Counted from the stretch's first letter, positions 9,797-21,625 are shown. The stretch is 64,000 bases of DNA from Aerolutibacter ruishenii (GCF_007830115.1 NZ_VLKP01000010.1:1-64000); one strand, 5' to 3'. A program made the numbers and translations. The notes: generated by a model not told the origin, from the sequence alone.

Positions 9797-9986
9797 GAAC
9801 GAAGCTGCCGGCGGCACCATCAAGGTGCGCCTGGTCAAGGGCCTGCGGGGTACCCAGTCGCGTCACCGCCTGTCGGTGAAGGCGCTGGGCCTGGGCAAGC
9901 TGAACAGCGTCCGTGAGCTCAAGGACAGCCCGCAGGTTCGCGGCCTGATCAACCAGCTCCACTACCTCGTCCGCGTGGAGGAGTAA
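9789..9986 (+). CDS. rpmD: 50S ribosomal protein L30
   Basis: Small large-subunit protein. 65 residues, with [20 protein letters not shown] and a slightly extended C-terminus (YLVRVEE). The ATG at 9789 overlaps the end of rpsE by 8 bases, so coupling is likely. Confidence 0.97.
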   Translation: MAKNEAAGGTIKVRLVKGLRGTQSRHRLSVKALGLGKLNSVRELKDSPQVRGLINQLHYLVRVEE

Positions 9987-9991
9987 TCATC

Positions 9992-10429
9992 ATGCGTCTC
10001 AACACTCTGCAACCCGCCGAGGGCGCCCGCCAGGAGCGTACCCGCGTCGGTCGTGGTATCGGTTCGGGCCTGGGCAAGACTGCCGGCCGCGGCCACAAGG
10101 GCTCGTTCGCACGTGCCGGCAAGGGCAAGATCAAGGCCGGCTTCGAAGGCGGCCAGATGCCGATGTACATGCGCCTGCCGAAGGTCGGCTTCCGCTCCAA
10201 GCTGAAGAACGACACCGCCGAAGTGCTGCTGTACCAGCTGGACAAGCTGGAGGCCGGTGAGGTCGACTTCGCGGCCCTGCGCGCTGCCAAGCTGGTGCCG
10301 AGCACCGCCAAGCAGGCCAAGATCGTGAAGAAGGGCGAGCTGAGCAAGGCCTTCGTGCTGAAGGGCCTGCTGGCGACCGCCGGTGCCAAGGCCGCGATCG
10401 AAGCGGCTGGCGGCAAGGTCGGGGAGTAA
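9992..10429 (+). CDS. rplO: 50S ribosomal protein L15
   Basis: Late-assembly large-subunit protein. 145 residues starting [20 protein letters not shown], with the Gly-rich arm [20 protein letters not shown] and [12 protein letters not shown]. The stop lies 7 bp before the secY start, consistent with coupling. Confidence 0.98.
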   Translation: MRLNTLQPAEGARQERTRVGRGIGSGLGKTAGRGHKGSFARAGKGKIKAGFEGGQMPMYMRLPKVGFRSKLKNDTAEVLLYQLDKLEAGEVDFAALRAAKLVPSTAKQAKIVKKGELSKAFVLKGLLATAGAKAAIEAAGGKVGE

Positions 10430-10436
10430 TCGACGC

Positions 10437-11795
10437 ATGGCGCGGAGCGGCAACGCGATGGCCGGCGTAGGCGGCGGGCTCGGTAAGTTCACCGAGCTCC
10501 GCCAACGTCTGTTGTTTGTAATCGGTGCTCTGATCGTCTACCGCATCGGTTGCTACATCCCGGTGCCGGGCGTCAATCCGGAAGCGATGCTCCGCCTGAT
10601 GGAGACCCAGCAGGGCACCATCGTGGACATGTTCAACATGTTCTCCGGTGGTGCGCTGGAGCGTTTCAGCCTGTTGGCGCTGAACGTGATGCCCTACATC
10701 TCGTCGTCGATCATCGTCCAGCTGCTCACCCAGATCATGCCGAGCCTGAAGGCCATCCAGAAGGAAGGCGAATCGGGCCGCAAGCGCATCAACCAGTGGT
10801 CTCGCATGGGCGCGATTCCGCTCGCCATCTTCCAGGCGTGGGGTATCGCGACGGCGCTGCAGGCCGGTGGCGCCAGCCAGGGCATCCCGGTGGTGTACAA
10901 CCCGGGCCCGGGTTTCGTCATCACCGCAGTGATCGCGCTGACCGCCGGTACCATGTTCCTGATGTGGCTGGGTGAGCAGGTGACCGAGCGTGGCGTCGGC
11001 AACGGCGTGTCGCTCATCATCTTCGCCGGCATCGTGGCCGGACTCCCGTCAGCGCTGATCGGCATGTTCGAGCAGATCCGCAACGGCGACATGAGTCCCA
11101 TCGTTGCCATCCTGGTGGTGCTGATCGTGCTGGGCTTCACATACCTGGTCGTGTTCGTCGAGCGCGGTCAGAGGCGGATCACGGTGAACTACGCGCGGCG
11201 CCAGGGTGGGCGCAACGCGTACATGAACCAATCCTCGTTCCTGCCGCTCAAGCTGAACATGTCGGGCGTGATCCCCGCCATCTTCGCCTCCAGCATCGTG
11301 ATGTTCCCGGCGACCGCGGCGACCTGGTTTGCCCAAGGCAGCTCCAACTCGTGGCTGCTCAAGCTCAGCAACATGTTGAACCCTGGTGAGCCGCTGCACA
11401 TGGTGTTGTACGCGGGGTTGATCGCCGGCTTTGCTTTCTTCTATACCGCACTGGTGTTCAACTCCCAGGAAACGGCGGATAATTTGAAGAAGTCGGGCGC
11501 GCTGATCCCGGGCATTCGTCCGGGCAAGGCCACGGCGGACTACATCGATGGCGTGCTGACCCGCTTGACGGCGGCCGGTGCCATCTACCTGGTGGTGGTC
11601 TGCCTGTTGCCGGAAGTGATGCGTACCCAGATGGGCACTTCGTTCTACTTTGGCGGTACTTCGTTGCTGATCGTGGTGGTGGTGGTGATGGACTTCATTG
11701 CCCAGATCCAGGCCCACCTGATGTCGCACCAGTACGAAAGCCTGCTGAAAAAGGCCAACCTGAAGGGTGGCTCGCGCGGCCTGCCGCGCGGTTGA
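10437..11795 (+). CDS. secY: Preprotein translocase subunit SecY
   Basis: Channel subunit of the SecYEG translocon in the inner membrane. 452 residues from the ATG at 10437 ([20 protein letters not shown]); the ATG at 10458 is an alternative, and longer in-frame readings overlap rplO. Ten hydrophobic segments can be traced. Signatures include [16 protein letters not shown], the plug region [13 protein letters not shown], and [17 protein letters not shown]. Last gene of the spc operon. No rpmJ follows. Confidence 0.97.
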   Translation: MARSGNAMAGVGGGLGKFTELRQRLLFVIGALIVYRIGCYIPVPGVNPEAMLRLMETQQGTIVDMFNMFSGGALERFSLLALNVMPYISSSIIVQLLTQIMPSLKAIQKEGESGRKRINQWSRMGAIPLAIFQAWGIATALQAGGASQGIPVVYNPGPGFVITAVIALTAGTMFLMWLGEQVTERGVGNGVSLIIFAGIVAGLPSALIGMFEQIRNGDMSPIVAILVVLIVLGFTYLVVFVERGQRRITVNYARRQGGRNAYMNQSSFLPLKLNMSGVIPAIFASSIVMFPATAATWFAQGSSNSWLLKLSNMLNPGEPLHMVLYAGLIAGFAFFYTALVFNSQETADNLKKSGALIPGIRPGKATADYIDGVLTRLTAAGAIYLVVVCLLPEVMRTQMGTSFYFGGTSLLIVVVVVMDFIAQIQAHLMSHQYESLLKKANLKGGSRGLPRG

Positions 11796-12110
11796 GAAAG
11801 TTGTTTGGCGTCTCCGCACCAGCGGCGGATTGACGACAAGAAGGGCGACCTGGGCGGCGGTCTCGCGCACGGGTGAGTTGGAGCCGGTCCCCGCGCCAGA
11901 GTAGCGCGGGGGGTCGGGAGAGGGGTTAGACAGCCTCTCCCAGACAGCTCCCTCTCGTCGCCGGAGCATGGGCACACTCCCCATGCCGGAGTTGCTGCGG
12001 TGCCCTTGGGCCCCGCAGCGCTTCCTATTGGACCGAGACCTTGATAAACTTGTCGATTCACTCCGCCGGATGAACTCATCCGGCCGCCAAACCAAGTTGG
12101 AGATCGCGTT
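11796..12110 (+). promoter_or_regulatory. secY-rpsM gap: hairpins and probable alpha-operon promoter
   Basis: This 315-bp gap holds no gene. Hairpins: 11889-11911 (CCCCGCGC / GCGCGGGG), 11916-11941 (GGGAGAGG / CCTCTCCC), 11993-12018 (GCTGCGG / CCGCAGC with a mismatch) and 12066-12083 (CCGGATGA / TCATCCGG). Between the third and fourth is an extended -10 (TGA then TAAACT, 12042-12050) with TTCCTA 17 bp upstream at 12022-12027, so rpsM-rplQ may have its own promoter. The last hairpin would then lie in the rpsM leader, where S4 control could act. Confidence 0.5.
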
Positions 12111-12467
12111 ATGGCGCGTATTGCTGGCGTCAACCTGCCTGCCCAGAAGCACGTCTGGGTCGGGCTGCAAAGCATCTACGGCATTGGCCGTACCCGTTCC
12201 AAACAGGTCTGCGACGCCGCCGGCGTCACCAAGACCACCAAGATCCGCGACCTGTCCGAGCCGGAAGTCGAGCGCCTGCGCGCCGAGATCGGCAAGTACG
12301 TCGTGGAGGGCGACCTGCGCCGTGAGGTCGGTATCGCCATCAAGCGCCTGATGGACCTGGGCAGCTACCGTGGCCTGCGCCATCGTCGCGGCCTGCCGCT
12401 GCGTGGCCAGCGTACCCGTACCAACGCCCGTACCCGCAAGGGTCCGCGCAAGGCCATCAAGAAGTAA
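12111..12467 (+). CDS. rpsM: 30S ribosomal protein S13
   Basis: 30S head protein contacting the P-site tRNA. 118 residues starting [20 protein letters not shown], with [18 protein letters not shown] and a basic tail [10 protein letters not shown]. Shine-Dalgarno GGAG at 12099-12102. First gene of the alpha operon. Confidence 0.98.
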   Translation: MARIAGVNLPAQKHVWVGLQSIYGIGRTRSKQVCDAAGVTKTTKIRDLSEPEVERLRAEIGKYVVEGDLRREVGIAIKRLMDLGSYRGLRHRRGLPLRGQRTRTNARTRKGPRKAIKK

Positions 12468-12479
12468 GGGGTATAGATC

Positions 12480-12872
12480 ATGGCCAAGCCTGCTGCAGCC
12501 AAGACAAAGAAGAAGATCAAGCGCGTCGTCACCGACGGCATCGCCCACGTCCACGCTTCTTTCAACAACACCATCGTCACGATCACCGACCGCCAGGGCA
12601 ATGCACTGAGCTGGGCGACCTCGGGCGGCGCCGGATTCCGCGGCTCCCGCAAGTCGACCCCGTTCGCGGCCCAGGTTGCCGCCGAAAAGGCCGGTCGTGC
12701 CGCCCTCGATTACGGCCTGAAGACGCTCGAAGTGCGTATCAAGGGTCCGGGTCCGGGTCGCGAGTCCGCCGTTCGTTCGCTGAACAACGTCGGCTACAAG
12801 ATCGCCAACATCATCGACGTCACGCCGATTCCGCACAACGGCTGCCGTCCGCCGAAAAAGCGCCGCGTCTGA
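12480..12872 (+). CDS. rpsK: 30S ribosomal protein S11
   Basis: Platform protein at the mRNA exit. 130 residues, with [40 protein letters not shown] and the end [18 protein letters not shown]. 12 bp after rpsM. Confidence 0.98.
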   Translation: MAKPAAAKTKKKIKRVVTDGIAHVHASFNNTIVTITDRQGNALSWATSGGAGFRGSRKSTPFAAQVAAEKAGRAALDYGLKTLEVRIKGPGPGRESAVRSLNNVGYKIANIIDVTPIPHNGCRPPKKRRV

Positions 12873-12886
12873 GGAGCTGAAGAGAC

Positions 12887-13516
12887 ATGGCACGTTATAT
12901 TGGTCCCAAGTGTAAGCTCTCCCGCCGCGAAGGCGCCGACCTCTCGCTGAAGTCGCCCGTTCGCGCCCTCGACTCGAAGTGCAAGCTGGAGCAGAAGCCC
13001 GGCCAGCACGGTCCGACCGCCCGCAAGGGCAAGCTGTCGGACTACGCCACCCAGCTGCGTGAAAAGCAGAAGGTCAAGCGTATCTACGGTCTGCTGGAGC
13101 GCCAGTTCCGCAACTACTACAAGAAGGCCTCGAACAAGAAGGGCAACACCGGTGAGAACCTGTTGCAGCTGCTCGAGACCCGCCTGGACAACGTCGTCTA
13201 CCGCATGGGCTTCGCGGTGACCCGTCCGGCCGCCCGCCAGCTGGTTTCGCACCGTGGCGTGACGATCAACGGCAAGTCGGTGAACCTGCCGTCGTACCAG
13301 GTCAAGGCCGGCGACGCGATCGCGCTCTCCGAGCGTGCCCAGAAGCAGCTTCGCGTGCAGGAATCCCTGTCCGTGGCGCAGCAGATGGACCTGTCGCCGT
13401 CGTGGGTCGAGGTGGACAGCAAGAAGTTCGCGGGCGTCTTCAAGGCCGTTCCGGACCGTGCTGACCTGCCGGCCGACATCAACGAAGCGCTGATCGTCGA
13501 GCTGTACTCGAAGTAA
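12887..13516 (+). CDS. rpsD: 30S ribosomal protein S4
   Basis: Primary 16S binding protein and, in E. coli, repressor of the alpha operon. 209 residues starting [20 protein letters not shown], with the S4 RNA-binding domain ([20 protein letters not shown] and [20 protein letters not shown]). A GC hairpin separates it from rpoA. Confidence 0.98.
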   Translation: MARYIGPKCKLSRREGADLSLKSPVRALDSKCKLEQKPGQHGPTARKGKLSDYATQLREKQKVKRIYGLLERQFRNYYKKASNKKGNTGENLLQLLETRLDNVVYRMGFAVTRPAARQLVSHRGVTINGKSVNLPSYQVKAGDAIALSERAQKQLRVQESLSVAQQMDLSPSWVEVDSKKFAGVFKAVPDRADLPADINEALIVELYSK

Positions 13517-13526
13517 TGACTTTGAA

Positions 13527-13548
13527 TCCCCCGGCCCCCGCCGGGGGA
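13527..13548 (+). terminator. GC hairpin between rpsD and rpoA
   Basis: Perfect 9-bp stem TCCCCCGGC / GCCGGGGGA with a CCCC loop, 20 bp before the rpoA start. No T run. It is more likely to tune rpoA expression or mRNA stability than to stop transcription. Confidence 0.5.
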
Positions 13549-13568
13549 AACGCAGGAGACACCACCCA

Positions 13569-14567
13569 ATGACGGTAACCGCAAACCAGGTACTGCGCCC
13601 CCGCGGTCCCCAGATCGAGCGCCTCACGGGCAACCGTGCGAAGGTCGTGATCGAGCCGCTGGAGCGTGGCTACGGCCACACCCTCGGCAATGCGCTGCGC
13701 CGCGTGCTGCTCTCGTCCATTCCCGGCTTCGCGATCACCGAAGTCGAGATCGACGGCGTGCTGCACGAGTACACCACCGTGGAAGGCCTGGAAGAGGACG
13801 TGCTGGAGGTTCTGCTGAACCTCAAGGACGTCGCCATCCGCATGCATACGGGCGATGCGTCGACCCTGTCCCTGTCCAAGCAGGGCCCGGGCATCGTCAC
13901 CGCCGGTGACATCAAGACCGACCACAACGTCGAGATCCTCAATCCGGAACATGTGATCTGCCACCTGACCAAGGACACGGCACTGAACATGCGCCTCAAG
14001 ATCGAGCGCGGTTTCGGCTACCAGCCGGCTGCGACTCGTCGCCGCCCGGACGAGGAGACCCGCGCTCTGGGTCGCCTGATGCTGGACGCCAGCTTCTCGC
14101 CGGTCCGCCGCGTCGCGTATGCCGTGGAAGCGGCCCGCGTGGAGCAGCGCACCGACCTGGACAAGCTGGTGCTGGACATCGAGACCAACGGCACGATCGA
14201 TGCCGAGGAAGCGATCCGCACCGCGGCCGAGATCATCACCGACCAGCTGTCGGTGTTCGGCGACTTCACCCAGCGCGACCGCGGCGTAACGCAGACGAAG
14301 GGTGCCGGTGTCGACCCGATCCTGCTGCGCCCGATCGACGACCTGGAGCTGACCGTGCGTTCGGCCAACTGCCTGAAGGCCGAGAGCATCTACTACGTCG
14401 GCGATCTGATCCAGAAGACCGAGGTCGAGTTGCTCAAGACCCCGAATCTGGGCAAGAAGTCGCTCACCGAGATCAAGGAAGTCCTCGCCCAGCGTGGTCT
14501 TTCGCTCGGCATGAAGCTTGAGAACTGGCCGCCGGCGGGCATTGCCTCGCACGGCATGATGGGGTGA
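13569..14567 (+). CDS. rpoA: RNA polymerase alpha subunit
   Basis: Scaffold for RNA polymerase assembly and contact site for UP elements and activators. 332 residues. The N-terminal domain has [20 protein letters not shown] and [16 protein letters not shown]; after a linker the C-terminal domain has [20 protein letters not shown] and [20 protein letters not shown]. The CAGGAG Shine-Dalgarno overlaps the sequence just after the preceding hairpin. Confidence 0.98.
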   Translation: MTVTANQVLRPRGPQIERLTGNRAKVVIEPLERGYGHTLGNALRRVLLSSIPGFAITEVEIDGVLHEYTTVEGLEEDVLEVLLNLKDVAIRMHTGDASTLSLSKQGPGIVTAGDIKTDHNVEILNPEHVICHLTKDTALNMRLKIERGFGYQPAATRRRPDEETRALGRLMLDASFSPVRRVAYAVEAARVEQRTDLDKLVLDIETNGTIDAEEAIRTAAEIITDQLSVFGDFTQRDRGVTQTKGAGVDPILLRPIDDLELTVRSANCLKAESIYYVGDLIQKTEVELLKTPNLGKKSLTEIKEVLAQRGLSLGMKLENWPPAGIASHGMMG

Positions 14568-14641
14568 GCCCAAGCCGCTTGCGCGGTACGGCCGCGCGCT
14601 TGGGCGAACGCCCGGCGCGCTGCGCCGGGCAGGGGGGGGGG
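14568..14641 (+). terminator. Two strong hairpins and a G10 tract after rpoA
   Basis: A composite hairpin starts right after the rpoA stop (14568-14575 with 14598-14605, and 14581-14586 with 14592-14597). A 9-bp perfect hairpin follows at 14610-14630 (GCCCGGCGC / GCGCCGGGC). Next comes a run of ten G at 14632-14641. No T run. The remaining 190 bp to rplQ hold no gene; the last 40 bp are AT-rich. Confidence 0.5.
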
Positions 14642-14833
14642 CCGTCCTGGATCCCCGCCAACACCGTAGGAACGCAGCACCGCAACAACGCAGTACTTCG
14701 TCGACGGGCCAAATGCCCGCGACATGTCCGGTCACGGAGGGCCGGCACGGACCATCCGCAGTCCAAGCATCAACGCCGGGATGGCGACAGCGAAATTCAA
14801 CGTCACAACATTAACTTTTAAGGAAACAAACCC

Positions 14834-15205
14834 ATGCGCCACCAGAAGTCCGGCCGCAAGTTCAACCGCACCAGCGCCCACCGCGATGCGATGTTCACCA
14901 ACATGGCCGCCTCGCTGATCAAGCACGGCCTGATCCGCACCACCCTGCCGAAGGCCAAGGAGCTGCGCCGCGTTGCCGAGCCGCTGATCACCCTGGCCAA
15001 GGTCGATGGCGTTGCCAACCGCCGCCTGGCCTTCTCGCGCCTGCGCGACAAGGAGGCCGTGGGCACCCTGTTCACCACGCTGGGCCCGCGCTACGCCGCG
15101 CGCAACGGCGGTTACACCCGCATCCTGAAGTGCGGCTTCCGCGCCGGTGACAACGCGCCGATGGCCTACGTCGAGTTGCTCGACCGTCCGGCGGCAGCGG
15201 AGTAA
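14834..15205 (+). CDS. rplQ: 50S ribosomal protein L17
   Basis: Tunnel-exit protein, last gene of the alpha operon. 123 residues starting [20 protein letters not shown], with [20 protein letters not shown] and [27 protein letters not shown] precedes the ATG in an AT-rich patch. It is 266 bp from rpoA, far longer than in E. coli. Confidence 0.98.
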   Translation: MRHQKSGRKFNRTSAHRDAMFTNMAASLIKHGLIRTTLPKAKELRRVAEPLITLAKVDGVANRRLAFSRLRDKEAVGTLFTTLGPRYAARNGGYTRILKCGFRAGDNAPMAYVELLDRPAAAE

Positions 15206-15248
15206 TCCGACGCGCTGGCTCACCGATGCTCTGGCGTCGGCGTAACTG

Positions 15249-15282
15249 CAAAGCCCCGGCCAGTCCGGGGCTTTTGCTTTTC
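15249..15282 (+). terminator. Intrinsic terminator of the ribosomal protein cluster
   Basis: AAAGCCCCGG / CCGGGGCTTT stem (15250-15259 with 15265-15274) followed by the T-rich CTTTTGCTTTT. Placed 45 bp after rplQ. The clearest terminator of this cluster. Confidence 0.85.
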
Positions 15283-15422
15283 CAGTGCCGAGCCAGCGTG
15301 ATCGACTCGGCACAGGCGTCATGCCGGAGAGCCCCCCGAACCTCTTGATGAGCCGACGCCCGGAGCTTTTTGCTGTATCGTGTGCATTCCTATCCGTTGC
15401 ATGCAGGGGTTAAGCTTCACGC

Positions 15423-15923
15423 ATGATCAATACCTTCCTGCGCGGATCGTTCCGTACCCAGTTCCTGCTCGGTTTTGCCACGTGCGTGGCGTTGCTGGCG
15501 TACGCGATCTATCTGCAGCTCCACGGCGGCCTTGAGCCATGCAATTTGTGCATCTTCCAGCGCCTGGCGTTCGCGGGGCTGGGGTTGGTGTTCCTGCTGG
15601 GCGGATTGCATGCTCCGCGCGGCGCCGGGCGCCGAGGTTATGGCGTGTTGGCAGGGCTGGCCGCACTGGTAGGCATCGGTATCGCGGCCCGCCACGTGTG
15701 GATCCAGATGTTCCCGTCGCCGACGGCGAGCTGCGGCGTGCCGCTGTCGTTCATGCGCGAGACGATGTCCACCACGGACGTGATCCGCAAGGTGCTGACC
15801 GCCACCGGCAACTGCGGCGACATCGACTGGACCTTCCTCGGGCTGTCGATGCCGTGGTGGAGCCTGGTGTGGTTCGTGCTGCTCGGGCTGTGGGCGCTGT
15901 ACGCGGCGTTCCGTCGCGCCTGA
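15423..15923 (+). CDS. dsbB: Disulfide bond formation protein B
   Basis: Inner-membrane quinone reductase that reoxidises DsbA. 166 residues with four hydrophobic segments. The first redox pair is C40-x2-C43 (EPCNLCIFQR) after TM1, and the second periplasmic loop has C104 and C131 (TASCGVP and TGNCGDIDW), the expected four-cysteine pattern. Stands alone between the ribosomal cluster terminator and the DAHP synthase gene. Confidence 0.95.
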   Translation: MINTFLRGSFRTQFLLGFATCVALLAYAIYLQLHGGLEPCNLCIFQRLAFAGLGLVFLLGGLHAPRGAGRRGYGVLAGLAALVGIGIAARHVWIQMFPSPTASCGVPLSFMRETMSTTDVIRKVLTATGNCGDIDWTFLGLSMPWWSLVWFVLLGLWALYAAFRRA

Positions 15924-16007
15924 CGGTCCCTCCAAGGTTGCCGACGTAACGGTTGCAGCGCGCCGGAGCGGGGCGGATGATGGGCTTGCTGCTCCGCAAC
16001 AACCGTC

Positions 16008-17405
16008 GTGACCAACATGCCCAATCCCCCCCGCACCCTGCAATCCGTGAACCTGCCCAGCGAGTGGACCCCGTCGTCCTGGCGTGCTTATCCGGCGCTG
16101 CAACTGCCGCAGTATCCCGATGCAGAGGCGTTGGAAGAGGCGCTGGTGGAACTGCGCACGTTGCCGCCGCTGGTGACCTCGTGGGAGATCCTGTCGCTCA
16201 AGGAGCAGATCGCCGAGGCGCAGGACGGCAAGCGTTTCCTGCTGCAGGGTGGTGATTGCGCCGAGACCTTCGCGTCGTGCTCGTCGGGGGTGATCTCCAA
16301 CCGGCTCAAGGTGCTGCTGCAGATGAGCCTGGTGCTGGTGCACGGGCTGCGCAAGCCGGTGGTGCGCGTGGGCCGCTTCGCCGGCCAGTACGCCAAGCCG
16401 CGCTCCTCCGATACCGAGACCATCGACGGGGTGACGCTGCCCAGCTACCGTGGCGACCTGGTCAACGCGCCGGCGTTCACCGCCGAGGCGCGCGTGCCCG
16501 ACCCGCGGCGGATGATCAAGGGCCACGCGCGTTCGGCGATGACCATGAACTTCGTGCGTTCGCTGATCGATGGTGGCTTCGCCGACCTGCACCACCCCGA
16601 GTACTGGAACCTGAGCTGGGTGGGGCACTCGCCGCTGGCCGATGAATACCGGCGGATGGTGAACGGCATCGGTGACGCGGTGCGGTTCATGGAGACGTTG
16701 TCGGGCGCGCAGGTGCACAACCTCAACCGGGTGGATTTCTACACCTCGCACGAGGCGTTGCTGCTGCCCTACGAGGAGTCGCAGACCCGGCAGGTGCCGC
16801 GCCACTGGGGCTGGTTCAACCTCAGCACGCATTTCCCGTGGATCGGCATGCGTACCGCCGCAGTGGACGGCGCGCACGTGGAGTACTTCCGGGGCATCCG
16901 CAACCCGATCGCGATCAAGGTCGGACCGACGGTTACGCCGGACCAGCTGCTGCGCGTGATCGACGTGCTCAATCCGGAAGACGAGCCCGGGCGCCTGACC
17001 TTCATCCACCGCATGGGCGCGACGCAGATCGAGGAGAAGCTGCCGCCGTTGCTGGAGGCGGTGCGTCGCGATGGCAGGCGCGTGCTGTGGGTGTGCGATC
17101 CGATGCACGGCAACACCGAAAGCACCAGCAATGGCTACAAGACGCGTCGGTTCCGCAACATCCGCAGCGAGCTGGAGCAGTCGCTGGACCTGCACGCGGC
17201 CGCCGGCACGCGCCTGGGTGGCGTGCATCTGGAGCTGACCGGCGAGGACGTGACCGAGTGCCTGGGCGGTGCGCGAGAGCTGACCGAGAGCGATCTGGAG
17301 CGCGCCTACCACTCGACCGTGGACCCACGCCTCAACTACGAGCAGGCGCTGGAAGTGGCGATGCTGATCGTGCGCAAGCAGGAGCAGATTTCCGCGCCGG
17401 CGTGA
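16008..17405 (+). CDS. Class II 3-deoxy-7-phosphoheptulonate synthase
   Basis: First step of the shikimate pathway: phosphoenolpyruvate plus erythrose 4-phosphate gives DAHP. The protein is of the plant-like/AroA-II class, not the E. coli AroFGH class: it has WEILSLKEQIAEAQ, the metal-site cysteine in LLQGGDCAETFAS (about residue 84), PHFPW-type block (STHFPWIGMRTAAVDGAHVE), KVGPTVTPDQLLR and GGVHLELTGEDVTECLGG. 465 residues from the GTG at 16008; an ATG at 16017 is an equally likely start. Confidence 0.93.
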   Translation: MTNMPNPPRTLQSVNLPSEWTPSSWRAYPALQLPQYPDAEALEEALVELRTLPPLVTSWEILSLKEQIAEAQDGKRFLLQGGDCAETFASCSSGVISNRLKVLLQMSLVLVHGLRKPVVRVGRFAGQYAKPRSSDTETIDGVTLPSYRGDLVNAPAFTAEARVPDPRRMIKGHARSAMTMNFVRSLIDGGFADLHHPEYWNLSWVGHSPLADEYRRMVNGIGDAVRFMETLSGAQVHNLNRVDFYTSHEALLLPYEESQTRQVPRHWGWFNLSTHFPWIGMRTAAVDGAHVEYFRGIRNPIAIKVGPTVTPDQLLRVIDVLNPEDEPGRLTFIHRMGATQIEEKLPPLLEAVRRDGRRVLWVCDPMHGNTESTSNGYKTRRFRNIRSELEQSLDLHAAAGTRLGGVHLELTGEDVTECLGGARELTESDLERAYHSTVDPRLNYEQALEVAMLIVRKQEQISAPA

Positions 17406-17434
17406 TCCACACTCCGCCATGGCGGATTAGGGCG

Positions 17435-17463
17435 AAAGGCCGCAGGGTGTCCTGCGGCCTTTT
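17435..17463. terminator. Bidirectional intrinsic terminator
   Basis: 12-bp perfect stem AAAGGCCGCAGG / CCTGCGGCCTTT with loop GTGT and T/A runs on both sides. It lies between the converging DAHP synthase gene (+) and amidase gene (-), so it can serve both. Confidence 0.85.
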
Positions 17464-17481
17464 GTCGTTCCCGCGACGTGC

Positions 17482-19176
17482 TTACCGCGGCCGGTCGTCC
17501 GATGGGGTGGCCGCCGACGGAAGCTCCACCGGTGCCGGTATGGCCGCCGGCAGCGGTGCAGGATCGGCGCCGATGCTGGCGACGAAGCGGGGTGCCTTGC
17601 GCGCCCTAGTGGCCTGCTCGAAGCTGTAGGCCAGGCCGAGCAGCCGCGGCTCGCTCCACGCCGGCCCCATGAATATGACGCCGACCGGCAGGCCCTTCAC
17701 GTCGCCCATGGGGACGGTCACACTCGGGGTGCCGGCCACTGCTGCCAGGCTGTAGCCTGCGCCAAGGAAGCGGTCACCCTGGGCAAGGTCGGTGCGCCAG
17801 GCCGGGGAGGTGGCCGGCGCGATGAGGGCATCCAGGCCGTGGGCGGCCAAGGTGGCTTCCAGGCCTTCGGTACGGGCCAGACGCCGCGCATCGGAACGCG
17901 CGCTGAGGTAAACCGGATCTCCCAGCGAGTTCGTCGCCCGTGCCTGCTCGAGCAGTTCCTGGCCGAAGTGCGGCATCGTCGCCTGGGAGTGGCGCTGGTT
18001 GTAGTCGATGACGTGCGCGAGCGTGGATACCGGGGCGCCGCTGCTGGCGAGGTAGTGCTCCACGCCTGCCTTGAATTCGTGGAGCAGGACCAGCGATTCG
18101 GCGGCGTCCCATTGTCCCCAGGTCGGCACGATGACATCGACTACTTCCGCGCCGGCCCTGCGCATGGCGGCGATGGCGCGTTCCATCGCCGCGTCGGTGG
18201 CGGCGTGGTAGCCCATGGCCTGCCGCACCACGCCCAGGCGTGCGCCGCGCAGCGCGTCGGGGCGCAGCCGCGCTTCGTAATCGAACACCGCGCGTCCGCT
18301 GCTGTCGGCGGTGACCGGATCGCGTTCGTCGCGGCCCACCAGCACCGACAGCAGGGCGGCGGCATCGGCCACGCTGCGCGCCATCGGGCCGGCGGTGTCC
18401 TGGGTCCGTGAGATGGGGATGATGCCGCTGCGGCTGACCAGTCCCACCGTTGGCTTGACGCCTACCAGGCCGTTCACGGCGGACGGGCAGATGATGCTGC
18501 CGTCGGTCTCGGTACCGACACCGACGGCGGCCAGGCTGGCGGCGATCGCCACGCCGGTACCGGAGCTCGAGCCGCAGGCATTGCGGTCAAGCACGTAAGG
18601 ATTGCGCGTGAGCCCGCCGCGGCTGCTCCAGCCGGACGTGGAGCGGCTGGAGCGGAAATTGGCCCATTCGCTCAGGTTGGTCTTGCCCAGGACCACGGCA
18701 CCGGCCGCCCGCAGGCGGCCCACCAGGAAGGCGTCAGCCTTCGGCTGGTGGTTGGCCAGCGCCAGCGTGCCCGCCGAGTTCGCCATGGGGGTGGCGTCGA
18801 TGTTGTCCTTGAGCAGTACCGGGATGCCGTGCAGCGGTCCGCGGACCCGACCGGCGCGACGTTCCGCATCGCGGGTCTCTGCCTCCTGCAGGGCCAGCGG
18901 GTTGAGTTCGAGCACGGCATTGAGTTTCGGGCCTGCGTCGTCGATGGCGGCGATGCGGTCCAGATAGGCCTGGGTGAGCGCCCGGCTGGTCAGTTCGCCG
19001 CGCGCCATGCGCGCCTGCAGGCTGGCGATGTCCATTTCGGCGAAGGCGAAGTCGTCCCCGGCCGGTGCGGCGGCCTTGGCCTTGTTGGCCGGGTCCTCGA
19101 ACGACAGGTTCGGCATGGACACGCGGTCACACGCCGCCGTGGCCACGACCAGCGCAGCCAGGACAAGCATTCGCAT
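17482..19176 (-). CDS. Amidase-signature lipoprotein
   Basis: Probable hydrolase of C-N amide bonds; the natural substrate cannot be told. 564 residues. The N-terminus MRMLVLAALVVATAAC is a lipoprotein signal with the lipobox cysteine at 16, so the enzyme is likely anchored outside the inner membrane. The Ser-cisSer-Lys triad is visible: K123 in PVLLKDNID, S203 in CGSSSGTG and S227 in GTETDGSI. A Pro/Ala-rich tail ends the protein. Upstream on the same strand is the DUF2127 gene. Confidence 0.88.
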   Translation of the reverse strand: MRMLVLAALVVATAACDRVSMPNLSFEDPANKAKAAAPAGDDFAFAEMDIASLQARMARGELTSRALTQAYLDRIAAIDDAGPKLNAVLELNPLALQEAETRDAERRAGRVRGPLHGIPVLLKDNIDATPMANSAGTLALANHQPKADAFLVGRLRAAGAVVLGKTNLSEWANFRSSRSTSGWSSRGGLTRNPYVLDRNACGSSSGTGVAIAASLAAVGVGTETDGSIICPSAVNGLVGVKPTVGLVSRSGIIPISRTQDTAGPMARSVADAAALLSVLVGRDERDPVTADSSGRAVFDYEARLRPDALRGARLGVVRQAMGYHAATDAAMERAIAAMRRAGAEVVDVIVPTWGQWDAAESLVLLHEFKAGVEHYLASSGAPVSTLAHVIDYNQRHSQATMPHFGQELLEQARATNSLGDPVYLSARSDARRLARTEGLEATLAAHGLDALIAPATSPAWRTDLAQGDRFLGAGYSLAAVAGTPSVTVPMGDVKGLPVGVIFMGPAWSEPRLLGLAYSFEQATRARKAPRFVASIGADPAPLPAAIPAPVELPSAATPSDDRPR

Positions 19177-19283
19177 TGCGATTCCCCTTTCGCGGAAGTG
19201 CGCACCCGAGGATAGCGCCCCGGCCGCGGGGGAGGCGAGGCAAGTGCGTGGATTGCGACTGCGGTCAAGCTGGGGCCAGGGGG

Positions 19284-19754
19284 TTACCGGCGCCGTTTGG
19301 CCAGGTCGCGGCCCAGGATCCAGACCACGAGCAGGTTGATGGTCAGCACCGCGACCTCCAGCCAGCCGGGACGGCGGATCAACGCGTACAGCTCAAAGGG
19401 CAGGTAGACCGCCGCGCCGATGCACCCCAGCCATGAGCCCCAGGCCTTGGCCTGCCACAGACCCCACGCCTCGACGAAGCGCATGAGCGCATAGGCGAGC
19501 GTGACGGCGACGGCGATGCCGATGGATTCGGGGTTGATGCCGCGCAACAGCGACGCGACCGGCCCGTGCGAGGGGTTGAGGTGCAGCTTTGCCGCCAGCC
19601 CGTCGAGGGCATGCTGCAGCACGGCCGGGCCGGCCCACACCAGCCCGACGGCGGCCAGCAGGGCCACCAGGCCCTTGGCCGCCTCGAATACTGCGATGGC
19701 ATGCAGCCCCGGATGCGCGTGCGGATCCGGGTTGTACTGCGACTGCGCCTCCAT
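19284..19754 (-). CDS. DUF2127 family inner-membrane protein
   Basis: Function unknown. 156 residues from the ATG at 19754 (MEAQSQYNPDPHAHPGLHAI); a TTG at 19781 overlapping the typA stop would add nine residues, and neither has a clear Shine-Dalgarno. About four hydrophobic stretches, with FEAAKGLVALLAAVGL, ALMRFVEAWGLWQAKAWGSW and PFELYALIRRPGWLEVAVL, which resemble the DUF2127 family. Same strand as and directly downstream of typA. Confidence 0.75.
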   Translation of the reverse strand: MEAQSQYNPDPHAHPGLHAIAVFEAAKGLVALLAAVGLVWAGPAVLQHALDGLAAKLHLNPSHGPVASLLRGINPESIGIAVAVTLAYALMRFVEAWGLWQAKAWGSWLGCIGAAVYLPFELYALIRRPGWLEVAVLTINLLVVWILGRDLAKRRR

Positions 19755-19777
19755 CGCCGTGCCGTGTACCGCCGCGG

Positions 19778-21625
<1,848 letters not shown>

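Noticed and set aside
12003-12015. 13-nt identity (CCCTTGGGCCCCG) with the right arm of the element at 30029-30041
   Set aside because: Short, GC-rich and self-complementary; likely chance, as no further flanking similarity exists.
11796-12110. rpmJ (L36) expected between secY and rpsM
   Set aside because: All frames were examined for the MKVRxSVKxxC start and Cys/His pattern; nothing fits. It is probably elsewhere in the genome.
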